A stretch of DNA of 64,000 nucleotides, taken from NCBI RefSeq assembly GCF_900128955.1, contig NZ_FQTY01000001.1:248001-312000 (forward strand), given 5' to 3'. A program made the position numbers and the translations under genes. How positions within the stretch are numbered: the stretch's first letter is position 1; every line of letters begins with the position of its first letter. Origin of the DNA: Tissierella praeacuta DSM 18095. GTDB lineage: Bacteria > Bacillota > Clostridia > Tissierellales > Tissierellaceae. This document shows positions 25,765 to 33,393 of the stretch, one piece after another. The notes under the pieces are model-generated. The model did not search any database, had not been told where the DNA came from, and saw only the letters and a program-made list of their open reading frames with translations.

Positions 25765-26820
25765 TTGGATGCCAAGATGTTTTTAGAATTATTAAGTAAT
25801 GGTAAAGGTATCTCTGGATATGAACATACCTTAAGAGATGCTATAACATCAGCATTTGATGAATATGCAGATGATATTATAGTAGATAAACTTGGAAACA
25901 TCATAGCAGTGAAAAAGGGAGAACCTAATGAAAATAATATAAAGATAATGCTTGCAGCTCATATGGATGAAATTGGATTAATGGTAAAGGATATTGAAGA
26001 GAATGGATTTATTAGATTTACTAATATAGGTGGAATTGATCCTAGAACTATTTTAGGTCAAGAAGTCATTGTACATGGTAAGGAAGATTATTTTGGAGTC
26101 ATAGGTTCTAAGCCTCCTCATTTACAAGAACAATCAGAGCATGATAAAGCTATAAAGATGGAAGACATGATTATAGATATTGGATTTTCTAAAGAGAAAG
26201 TGGATGAATTTATAAATATAGGGAATCCAATAACTATTAGAAGAAAAATGGTTAATCTTCAGGGAACAAGAGTTGCAGGAAAGGCTTTAGATGATAGAGC
26301 TGGGATAACTGTTATTTATGAATGTATCAAAGAGTTAAGCAAGATAAAACATGAAGCAGATGTATACTTTATCTCCACAGTACAAGAAGAGGTCAGTATG
26401 GCTGGAGCTTTAGTTAGTACCTATAAAGTCAACCCTGATATTGGTATTGCTGTAGATGTTGGATTTGGTACAACTCCAGAACTTTCTAAATCTGATTCTA
26501 TAGAACTAGGCAAGGGAGTTGGTATTACATTAGGTGGAAATATTCACCCAACACTTCGAAAGAAACTTACAGAAGTGGCTAGAGAATATAATATTCCATT
26601 TCAAATGGAAATAACTCCAGGATTAACTGGAACTGATGCAAGGGCTATGATGATAACTAGAGAGGGAATTCCTTCCTTAGTACTGTCAATTCCCTTAAGA
26701 TATATGCACACATCTGTTGAGGTAGTTGATATGATAGATATAAAGCATACTGGGAAGCTATTAGCATTTTTTATTGCTTCTATTTCTAATGAGAATTTGG
26801 AGGGACTATTATGCTATTAA
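25765..26820 (+). CDS. M42 family metallo-aminopeptidase (first of three)
   Basis: 351 aa. AAHMDEIGLMV supplies the first metal His and the catalytic Asp, GKALDDRAG the bridging Asp, VQEEVSMAGA the catalytic Glu pair, VDVGFG a metal Asp, and RYMHTS the last metal His. These enzymes form large cytoplasmic oligomers that trim peptides. Start TTG, 7 nt after AAGGAGG. It overlaps the next gene by 10 bp. The three genes are diverged copies, all with complete active sites. Confidence 0.85.
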   Translation: MDAKMFLELLSNGKGISGYEHTLRDAITSAFDEYADDIIVDKLGNIIAVKKGEPNENNIKIMLAAHMDEIGLMVKDIEENGFIRFTNIGGIDPRTILGQEVIVHGKEDYFGVIGSKPPHLQEQSEHDKAIKMEDMIIDIGFSKEKVDEFINIGNPITIRRKMVNLQGTRVAGKALDDRAGITVIYECIKELSKIKHEADVYFISTVQEEVSMAGALVSTYKVNPDIGIAVDVGFGTTPELSKSDSIELGKGVGITLGGNIHPTLRKKLTEVAREYNIPFQMEITPGLTGTDARAMMITREGIPSLVLSIPLRYMHTSVEVVDMIDIKHTGKLLAFFIASISNENLEGLLCY

Positions 26821-27830
26821 AACAATTAACGGAAGCCTCAGGAGTATCTGGTAATGAAAAAGAAGTTAGAGATTTAATAATTTCTGAAATAAAAGAGTAC
26901 GTTGATACCTTAAAAATAGACAGGATAGGGAATATAATTGCATATAAGAAAGGTAAAAGTACTGATAAAAGATTAATGATTACAGCACATATGGATGAAG
27001 TTGGATTACTCATTAAAGAGATTGATAGTATGGGGCTACTTAAATTTACAACAGTAGGTGGAATAGATAAAAGGATTTTGGTATCTAAACCTGTTTTAGT
27101 TGGGAAAGATAAAATTATGGGTGTAATTGGTGCAAAACCAATTCATCTTCAAAAAAAAGAAGAATGGAAAAGAGCCTTAACATTAGATGAATTATACATA
27201 GATATAGGTGTAAAATCTAAGGAAGAAGCCGAAAAATTAGTTGCTATTGGTGACTATGTTTCCTTTGCATCTGATTATGTAGAATTTGGTGAGAATTTAG
27301 TTAAGGCAAAAGCACTTGATAACAGGGTTGGATGCTCCCTTTTAGTTAATCTAATTAAAGAGGTAAAAGATATTAGCTTTTATGCTGTTTTTACAGTAAT
27401 GGAAGAAATAGGATTAGTAGGAGCTGGCCCTGCAGCCTATGAAGTTAATCCAGATATTTCATTAATATTAGAAGGAACATTATGCTATGATATGCCGAAG
27501 TTGGATACACATTTAGTTCCTACTTATATTAATAAAGGACCTGCAATATCTTTAATAGATAGAACTACAATATATAATCATGAATTTAGAAGAAAAGTAG
27601 TTAGTGTTGCAAAAAAAAATAATATCCTATATCAATATAGAAAAACTTCTATGGGAGGAAATGATTCTGGGAAAATTCATACTACTAGAGAAGGCTCACT
27701 AACTACTACTATATCAGTTCCTTGTAGATATATACATTCACCAGCATCTGTAATGAGTAAAGAGGATTACAACAATACGTACTTGCTTTTGAAGGCAATT
27801 TTATCTGAATATGAAAGGGAGGAATTATAA
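26811..27830 (+). CDS. M42 family metallo-aminopeptidase (second of three)
   Basis: 339 aa with the same motif set: TAHMDEVGLL, AKALDNRVG, VMEEIGLVGA, and RYIHSP. The segment where the first copy has VDVGFGTTPE reads LEGTLCYDMP, so a metal-site Asp is Glu here, a variant seen in some M42 enzymes. ATG lies inside the end of the first gene, with GGAGGGA upstream. Confidence 0.85.
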   Translation: MLLKQLTEASGVSGNEKEVRDLIISEIKEYVDTLKIDRIGNIIAYKKGKSTDKRLMITAHMDEVGLLIKEIDSMGLLKFTTVGGIDKRILVSKPVLVGKDKIMGVIGAKPIHLQKKEEWKRALTLDELYIDIGVKSKEEAEKLVAIGDYVSFASDYVEFGENLVKAKALDNRVGCSLLVNLIKEVKDISFYAVFTVMEEIGLVGAGPAAYEVNPDISLILEGTLCYDMPKLDTHLVPTYINKGPAISLIDRTTIYNHEFRRKVVSVAKKNNILYQYRKTSMGGNDSGKIHTTREGSLTTTISVPCRYIHSPASVMSKEDYNNTYLLLKAILSEYEREEL

Positions 27831-28828
27831 TGAGTATGAACTTTAGCTTGTTAAAAGAATTAGTTGGGGTTTATGGTCCGGCAAGCAATGAAAAATTAAT
27901 AAGAGAATATATTTTAAATGAAATTAAAGATTATGTAGATGAAATGGAAATAGATGCTCTAGGTAATTTAATTGCTAGAAAAAAGGGCAATGGGAAAAAA
28001 GTTATGATTTCTGCCCATATGGATCAAATTGGACTTATGGTAATTGATATAGATGAAAAAGGATTTTTAAGATTTACAAATGTAGGTGGTATTTCTCCAG
28101 TAGTTTCTTTAAGTCAGCAAGTTATATTTGAAAATGGCACTATTGGAGTTGTTTATGCTGAACCTATTGAGGATATATCCAAGTTAAAATTAGAAAATAT
28201 GTATATAGATATTGGTGCTTTTAGTAAAGAAGAAGCAGAGAAAAAAATAAATATAGGTGATATTTGTATATATAAATCTGAGTATATAGAAAATGAAAAT
28301 GTTGTATTTACTCCTTATTTAGATGATAGGGTTGGATGTTTTATTGCAATTGAAGCTCTAAAATCAATAAAGAATCCAGTCAATGATTTATACTTTGTTT
28401 TTTCAGTTCAAGAAGAAGTAGGACTTAGGGGAGCTAAGACTGCGGCATATAGAGTTGAACCTGATATAGGAATTGCCTTAGATGTAACTAGTCATGGTGA
28501 TACTCCTAAGGCTAAAAGATTTGCCATTGGATTAAATAAAGGAGCTTCAATTAAGGTAAAAGATAATTCTATTATCTGTCATCCAAAAGTAAAAGATTTA
28601 TTAGTTTCCTTAGCTAAGGATAATAGAATTCCTTATCAAATGGAGGTATTAGAATTTGGTGGTACAGATTCTGGAGTTATCCATATTAACAAAGAAGGAG
28701 TTCCGTCTGGAGTAATTTCTATACCTACTAGATATGTTCATTCTACTATAGAAATGGCATCTAAGGATGATATTATTAATTGTACAAAGCTTTTAGTAAA
28801 GTTTTTAGAGGATAAGTTAGACATATAA
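27830..28828 (+). CDS. M42 family metallo-aminopeptidase (third of three)
   Basis: 332 aa: SAHMDQIGLM, TPYLDDRVG, VQEEVGLRGA, LDVTSHGDTP, and RYVHST. Its ATG shares a base with the stop of the second gene (TAATG), with GGGAGGA upstream. The tight overlaps show one operon; different substrate preferences for the three, or a mixed oligomer, are plausible. Confidence 0.87.
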   Translation: MSMNFSLLKELVGVYGPASNEKLIREYILNEIKDYVDEMEIDALGNLIARKKGNGKKVMISAHMDQIGLMVIDIDEKGFLRFTNVGGISPVVSLSQQVIFENGTIGVVYAEPIEDISKLKLENMYIDIGAFSKEEAEKKINIGDICIYKSEYIENENVVFTPYLDDRVGCFIAIEALKSIKNPVNDLYFVFSVQEEVGLRGAKTAAYRVEPDIGIALDVTSHGDTPKAKRFAIGLNKGASIKVKDNSIICHPKVKDLLVSLAKDNRIPYQMEVLEFGGTDSGVIHINKEGVPSGVISIPTRYVHSTIEMASKDDIINCTKLLVKFLEDKLDI

Positions 28829-29151
28829 GAACTTGAGTGTAGTATAAGTGATATTAATAGGGCTGCCATTATATATGTTTAACGTATGTAATTGGAGGTT
28901 TTATCTTAAAACAAAACTTTTATAATCTAATATTTATATTTATTATCGAAGTAAATGTCAACAAATTACGAATAAAGATTATTGATAATAGTAGATAAGT
29001 TTGATATAATTTAGTCAAACCTTGGTAATACTTGGTATTTATTATTCCCCAAAGATAAATCCTAGGAATAACTTTCTATAGGGGAGGAAAGTTATGTTTA
29101 ATTACTAATGTAAAAATATAAATTATATACAAAAGAAAGGGGCTATATTAT
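28829..29151 (+). other. 323-bp intergenic region with promoter and structured leader
   Basis: No gene of normal size. The first 150 bases show nothing I recognise. A sigma-A promoter lies at 28982-29010, so the mRNA of the secreted peptide gene has a leader of about 135 nt. In it: a direct repeat of CTTGGTA (29020-29037); TTATTCC...GGAATAA arms; and ATAACTTTC (29068-29076) / GAAAGTTAT (29087-29095), which place the ribosome-site-like GGGGAGG in the loop/arm before a five-codon ORF (ATG at 29094, MFNY-stop). Confidence 0.55.
28982..29010 (+). promoter_or_regulatory. Sigma-A promoter of the secreted Cys-rich peptide
   Basis: TTGATA (28982-28987), 17-bp spacer, TATAAT (29005-29010). Confidence 0.65.
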
Positions 29152-29499
29152 ATGCTAAAGAAAGATATTAATAAGTACCTATCAGTAGTATTATCAGTAT
29201 TAATGTTACTTGCAATCTTTCCAGTTAATGTGATTGCAGTGGAGGAAAATAATAGAGAGAATACTTTTTTGAGATCTCTTGATTGTGACTATTGTGGAAA
29301 GGGTCAAATTGTAAGCAAAACTAGAACAGATAAATATGTTTTAGAGATTGAACCATGTGGACATTCTGCAAAATGTGATGTAGAGAAGACAAAGGTTGTA
29401 ACCCAATCGTGGACTCAATGTACCACACGTGGATGTTATCATTCTGATGTTAAGATTGATGAAAAAATAAAGTATATTCATACAAGTTGTGGTAGATAG
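29152..29499 (+). CDS. Secreted Cys-rich protein of unknown function
   Basis: 115 aa. A clear Sec signal peptide (KKDINKY, hydrophobic core to about residue 28, cleavage near NVIA-V) precedes an about 85-residue mature part with seven Cys: C45, C48 (CxxC in CDYCGKG), C69, C75, C90, C95 and C113, plus His at 71, 97 and 110. This suggests a small zinc-ribbon-like or disulfide-bonded fold outside the cell. I do not recognise the family. ATG with AAAGGGGCT upstream. It has its own promoter, a structured leader and two terminators, so it is a one-gene unit. Confidence 0.7.
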   Translation: MLKKDINKYLSVVLSVLMLLAIFPVNVIAVEENNRENTFLRSLDCDYCGKGQIVSKTRTDKYVLEIEPCGHSAKCDVEKTKVVTQSWTQCTTRGCYHSDVKIDEKIKYIHTSCGR

Positions 29500-29502
29500 T
29501 AA

Positions 29503-29543
29503 AAAGCCAATAGTTGGGATTTGTTTCCCAATTATTGGCTTTC
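29503..29543 (+). terminator. Intrinsic terminator of the secreted Cys-rich gene
   Basis: About 16-bp stem (AAGCCAATAGTTGGGA with TCCCAATTATTGGCTT, one G-U) and TTT, directly after the stop codon. Confidence 0.85.
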
Positions 29544-29545
29544 AT

Positions 29546-29591
29546 AATAAAATCCATTTTTGCCATAAGCAAGATGGATTTTATTATTTTT
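29546..29591 (+). terminator. Second tandem terminator hairpin
   Basis: Arms AATAAAATCCAT (29546-29557) / ATGGATTTTATT (29574-29585) with a 16-nt loop, followed by ATTTTT. Confidence 0.65.
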
Positions 29592-29652
29592 CATCGACAA
29601 TTATATATAAAAAATACTATATATTTTTTATAAAATATTAGGTTTTTGTTTA

Positions 29653-29695
29653 ACTATGAAATAGTATATTGGGTTTTGTATTATTATGAAATAAT
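29653..29695. promoter_or_regulatory. Two related palindromes 30 bp apart, possible operator
   Basis: ACTAT-GAA-ATAGT (29653-29665) and ATTAT-GAA-ATAAT (29683-29695), centres exactly 30 bp apart, upstream of the MerR-type gene and its promoter. They fit a regulator binding on one face of the helix. Confidence 0.4.
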
Positions 29696-29727
29696 TTGTA
29701 TGAAAAAAGTTTTTAAAAAATAAAGGA

Positions 29728-29756
29728 TTTATAATTTGTTTATAGAACTATATAAT
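29728..29756 (+). promoter_or_regulatory. Sigma-A promoter of the MerR-type gene
   Basis: TTTATA (29728-29733), 17-bp spacer, TATAAT (29751-29756), 33 bp before the start codon. Confidence 0.5.
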
Positions 29757-29788
29757 TAGATAGAGATTGGATTCGAGGGGGATATATT

Positions 29789-30385
29789 ATGTTGGATTTG
29801 AATCATGAATACACTATATCGGAAGTATCTGAACTGACTGGATATGCTCCACATGTCCTAAGATATTATGAGAAAGAATTTGAAATTGATATTCCAAGAA
29901 ATAATTCAAATCATAGGTATTTCACATATAAAGAGATTGAATTAATACAATATATAAAGACTTTACAGGATAAAGGATTTACTAATAAACAGATAAAGCT
30001 TATAATACAATCTCCAGAAATTATGGTGAACAATCATGAAGAAACAGATATTGTTGCTGTTGAAGATAATATGTTTTTTGATACATATCAATTAGCAAAA
30101 GAAATAAGTATGACTTTGGAAGAAGAATTCTTTGATAAATTATTTAATCATATTAATGAAGGTTCAGAAAAAAATATTAAAGTAATAGAAGAATTAAGAG
30201 ATGAGGTAGCAATGCTTCGAAATGAATTGAATTCTAAGGAAAGAGATGTTTTGATATGTGAAAATGCCAAGCTTAAAATGAAAATAAAGGAGAAAACTTT
30301 TGAAAATATAGAATTGAATGAAAAACTAAAAAAAATTGAAGAAAAAGAAGTAGGGTTTTTTAAGAAGATATTTAAAAAGAAATAG
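29789..30385 (+). CDS. MerR-type HTH protein with long coiled coil and basic tail
   Basis: 198 aa. Residues 7-75 are a MerR winged helix (TISEVSELTGYAPHVLRYYEKEF, then NSNHRYFTYKEIELI). No ligand-binding Cys cluster follows. Instead residues 120-187 are a charged coiled coil, ending in the basic amphipathic tail FFKKIFKKK. This layout (HTH, coil, membrane-seeking tail) recalls RacA-like or DUF3967-type DNA-anchoring proteins more than a ligand-sensing MerR; the comparison is by architecture only. ATG with GAGGGGG upstream. Single gene with its own promoter and terminator. Confidence 0.75.
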   Translation: MLDLNHEYTISEVSELTGYAPHVLRYYEKEFEIDIPRNNSNHRYFTYKEIELIQYIKTLQDKGFTNKQIKLIIQSPEIMVNNHEETDIVAVEDNMFFDTYQLAKEISMTLEEEFFDKLFNHINEGSEKNIKVIEELRDEVAMLRNELNSKERDVLICENAKLKMKIKEKTFENIELNEKLKKIEEKEVGFFKKIFKKK

Positions 30386-30416
30386 TATAAGGGTATAATA
30401 AACTCTTATACTATTT
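30380..30416. terminator. Bidirectional terminator between convergent genes
   Basis: Arms AAATAGTATAAG / CTTATACTATTT; serves the MerR-type gene on + and the aminotransferase on -. Confidence 0.75.
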
Positions 30417-30446
30417 CTATATATTTAGAATGAATTTTACTTTATA

Positions 30447-31763
30447 TTATCTTTGAGCCTCATATTTTCTTAAAAGTTTAACAAATAATTCAGGAACCTT
30501 AGCCATGTTTTCAGGTGATTCAACAAAAGAAATTCTGAACTGAGTTTTTCCTGGATTTTCTTCATCATTTTTAACATCATAGAAACCCTTCATTGGTGCT
30601 ACAAGTAAAGTTGTTTCAACTCCATTCATATCAACTGAACCTTCCCCTGCACAATATAGAACGAAATCAATTGAATCAAATCCTGGCTTTACAACATTTC
30701 TTACATCTATTACTGAATAAATTGATGCATCTGGGCTTGAAACAATAAGATTAGGTTCTTGTTCTTTAAGACCATTATAAACCTTTACTATTAAATCTTT
30801 ATAATAATCTCTTTGTTGTTTACACCATCCAAGAATACTTTCTTTGCTTTCATGAGCTAATGCTCCGAAAATATATTGTCCAATTACATTAGCACAAAGA
30901 TTAGCTGTATATTCAGCAACTGAACGGTTGTTAAATTCTGCATTATCTGTAATAACTGCACCTATTCTTAGACCACATGCATTCCATACTTTTGAAGCAG
31001 TTTCAATACTAATTCTTCTTCCCTCAATCCCTGGGACATCTGCATCTGTTAATCCCCAAATACTTACAAGTTTTTCTTCTTCATTATAATATAATTCACG
31101 ATAAGCTTCATCACTTACCATCCACATATTATACTTAACACAAAGCTTAGCAAGGTCTTTTAAAATATCATATGTGTAATATTGTCCTGTTGGATTATCA
31201 TATGGAATTATTAAAAGTGCTCCTGGATTATTTGATTTAATCATTTCTTCAACTTCATCCATATCCGGTAAATTAAACTTTCCATCTTCGCCCATATGAC
31301 GTTTTATAGTTACAGTTTTACGACCAATTCTTTCTGCAAATGAAATATAGTTTGTATAAGCAGGGTCAATCATCATAAGAGGTCTTTCATCAGTTCCAGC
31401 TGGTCCGCAAACCCCTAGAAGTAATAATTCCATACCAGATGAACCACCATCTGTTACTTGAACATAAAGATTACTTGTATCAAAACCTTCACTCTTTAAG
31501 ATATTTTTAAAAGCATTTTGTGCTTCTACAGTACCTGCTGTTCCTGAATATCTAACAACTCCATTTGCAAAAGGACTTTCAGATGAATTAAGTCCAAACA
31601 TTCTCTTTTGCATAGCTGGATTTGTTGGTAAAGATACGTTTCCTATTCCAACATTAATTACTGCTTGAGGTTTTACTTTACGTTCGTCATATTTCATTTG
31701 AGCTAAACGAACATCTGATGGTTTTCTTGATTCAAAATGTGCTGATAGTATTGGTTTACTCAT
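30447..31763 (-). CDS. Class I/II PLP-dependent aminotransferase
   Basis: 438 aa. The PLP Lys is in ETASKVWNACGLRIG, the Asn/Pro segment YDNPTGQYYT and the Asp/Tyr of VSDEAYREL are the cofactor-binding residues of fold-type I enzymes. The substrate is unknown; the N-terminus is longer than in AspAT. It is the only - strand gene in the left half of the window and has its own promoter and terminator, so it is an independent insertion into an otherwise + strand region. ATG with AGAGGGGGA upstream. Confidence 0.82.
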   Translation of the reverse strand: MSKPILSAHFESRKPSDVRLAQMKYDERKVKPQAVINVGIGNVSLPTNPAMQKRMFGLNSSESPFANGVVRYSGTAGTVEAQNAFKNILKSEGFDTSNLYVQVTDGGSSGMELLLLGVCGPAGTDERPLMMIDPAYTNYISFAERIGRKTVTIKRHMGEDGKFNLPDMDEVEEMIKSNNPGALLIIPYDNPTGQYYTYDILKDLAKLCVKYNMWMVSDEAYRELYYNEEEKLVSIWGLTDADVPGIEGRRISIETASKVWNACGLRIGAVITDNAEFNNRSVAEYTANLCANVIGQYIFGALAHESKESILGWCKQQRDYYKDLIVKVYNGLKEQEPNLIVSSPDASIYSVIDVRNVVKPGFDSIDFVLYCAGEGSVDMNGVETTLLVAPMKGFYDVKNDEENPGKTQFRISFVESPENMAKVPELFVKLLRKYEAQR

Positions 31764-31833
31764 TATAAATTTCCCCCTCTTTTATATTTTATATGAATTT
31801 TTGCCAATAAATTTAATTAGTCTACTTACATCT

Positions 31834-31861
31834 ATTATACACTAATTAAAAAATTTTTCAT
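31834..31861 (-). promoter_or_regulatory. Promoter of the - strand aminotransferase
   Basis: On the - strand, ATGAAA (31856-31861), 16-bp spacer, TATAAT (31834-31839). An ATCCTA/TAGGAT inverted repeat (31860-31882) overlaps the -35 and could be an operator. Confidence 0.5.
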
Positions 31862-31970
31862 CCTATTCTTAATTTTTAGGATAAATTATTTACTTTATTG
31901 TGAGTTAAAGTTAAATCACTTAGTTTAAACATTTTATAGACTTCTAGTGTATTCTATTAGTTTTATGGTT

Positions 31971-31998
31971 TTAACAATAGTTATAATTATGCTATAAT
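31971..31998 (+). promoter_or_regulatory. Promoter of the miaB-mutS-mutL-miaA-hfq operon
   Basis: TTAACA (31971-31976), 16-bp spacer, TATAAT (31993-31998), 33 bp before the miaB start. Confidence 0.65.
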
Positions 31999-32030
31999 AT
32001 ATTTAATATAAAAATTAATGAGGTGTAAAA

Positions 32031-33365
32031 ATGAAGGAAAGCAAAAGACAAAAAAAGTATCTCATAAAAACCTATGGTTGTCAGATGAATGAGCATGATT
32101 CTGAAAAAATATCATGGATTTTAGAGAGAATGAACTATATTGAAACTGAGAATATAGAAGAGGCAGATTTTATAATATATAATACTTGTTTAGTTAGGGA
32201 AAATGCTGAATTCAGAGTATATGGAAACTTAGGTTCATTAAAGCAATTAAAAAGGGAGAAACCTGATTTGATGATTGCAGTTTGCGGTTGTATGATGCAA
32301 AGAGAAGAGGTTAGGAAAGTTATATTGTCTAAGCATAGACATGTAGATATAATATTTGGTACTCATAATATTCATAAGTTGCCTCAACTAATTAATAACC
32401 ATATGAAAACTGGTGAAACTATTGTAGACATACTTGAAGATGGTAGAGAAATAATTGAAGATATAAATTCTAATCGAAAATATTCTTATAAGGCATTTGT
32501 TAATATTATGTACGGATGTAATAATTTCTGTACTTATTGTATAGTTCCATATACTAGAGGAAGAGAAAATAGCAGAGAGCCAGAGAATATAATTAAAGAG
32601 ATAGAGGAACTAGCTAAAAATGGATGTAAGGAAGTTACTTTATTAGGTCAAAATGTAAATTCTTACGGAAAGAATTTACAGAGAAATTATAGCTTTACTG
32701 ATCTTTTAAAGGATATTAATAAAATAGACGGAATTGAAAGAATTAGGTTTATGACATCCCACCCTAAAGATTTATCTGATGACTTAATTAATTGTTATGC
32801 TACTTTAGATAAACTATGTCCTCACTTGCATCTGCCTGTTCAATCTGGTAGCAATAAAGTTTTAAAGGAAATGAATAGAAATTATACTAAGGAAGACTAT
32901 TTAAAGATTATTGGCAAGTTAAAAGAAGCAGTTCCAGAAATAGCTATTACAACGGATATTATAATTGGATTTCCAGGGGAAACAGATGAGGATTTTAATG
33001 AGACATTAGACTTAGTTAAAGAGGTAAAATTTGATTCGGCATTTACCTTCTTGTATTCTATTAGAGAAGGTACTAAAGCCGCTAAAATGGAAAATCAAAT
33101 AGATGAAAAATTAAAGCATATTAGATTCGAAAGATTAACAGACACATTAAATGAAATTGCCTTAGGTATAAATCAGAAATTATTAGGTAAAACATTAGAA
33201 GTCCTAGTGGAAGAAATAAGTAAAAATAATGCTGAAGTTTTAACAGGAAGAACAAGAACTAACAAACTTGTACATTTTAAAGGGGGGAAAGAACTTATAG
33301 GTTCTTTAGTTAATATAAAAATTGAAAATGTTAAAACTTTTACACTTGAGGGTAGTATAATTTAA
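32031..33365 (+). CDS. miaB: tRNA-2-methylthio-N6-dimethylallyladenosine synthase
   Basis: 444 aa. The auxiliary 4Fe-4S ligands are C17, C53 and C87, the radical-SAM cluster C163-x3-C167-x2-C170 (GCNNFCTYC), and a C-terminal TRAM domain starts near residue 378. MiaB adds the 2-methylthio group to i6A37 of tRNA, the base made by MiaA, encoded further down the same operon. ATG with GAGGTG upstream. Confidence 0.94.
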   Translation: MKESKRQKKYLIKTYGCQMNEHDSEKISWILERMNYIETENIEEADFIIYNTCLVRENAEFRVYGNLGSLKQLKREKPDLMIAVCGCMMQREEVRKVILSKHRHVDIIFGTHNIHKLPQLINNHMKTGETIVDILEDGREIIEDINSNRKYSYKAFVNIMYGCNNFCTYCIVPYTRGRENSREPENIIKEIEELAKNGCKEVTLLGQNVNSYGKNLQRNYSFTDLLKDINKIDGIERIRFMTSHPKDLSDDLINCYATLDKLCPHLHLPVQSGSNKVLKEMNRNYTKEDYLKIIGKLKEAVPEIAITTDIIIGFPGETDEDFNETLDLVKEVKFDSAFTFLYSIREGTKAAKMENQIDEKLKHIRFERLTDTLNEIALGINQKLLGKTLEVLVEEISKNNAEVLTGRTRTNKLVHFKGGKELIGSLVNIKIENVKTFTLEGSII

Positions 33366-33393
33366 TTTTTACTGCTTAGAAGGAGGAAAATTT

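Noticed and set aside
28896-28998. Possible 31-codon frame after GGAGG at about 28895
   Set aside because: Would need an ATC or TTA start; product has no features. Perhaps a gene remnant.
29094-29108. Five-codon ORF MFNY-stop as a classic attenuation leader peptide
   Set aside because: Too short and without a run of regulatory codons; kept only as part of the leader description.
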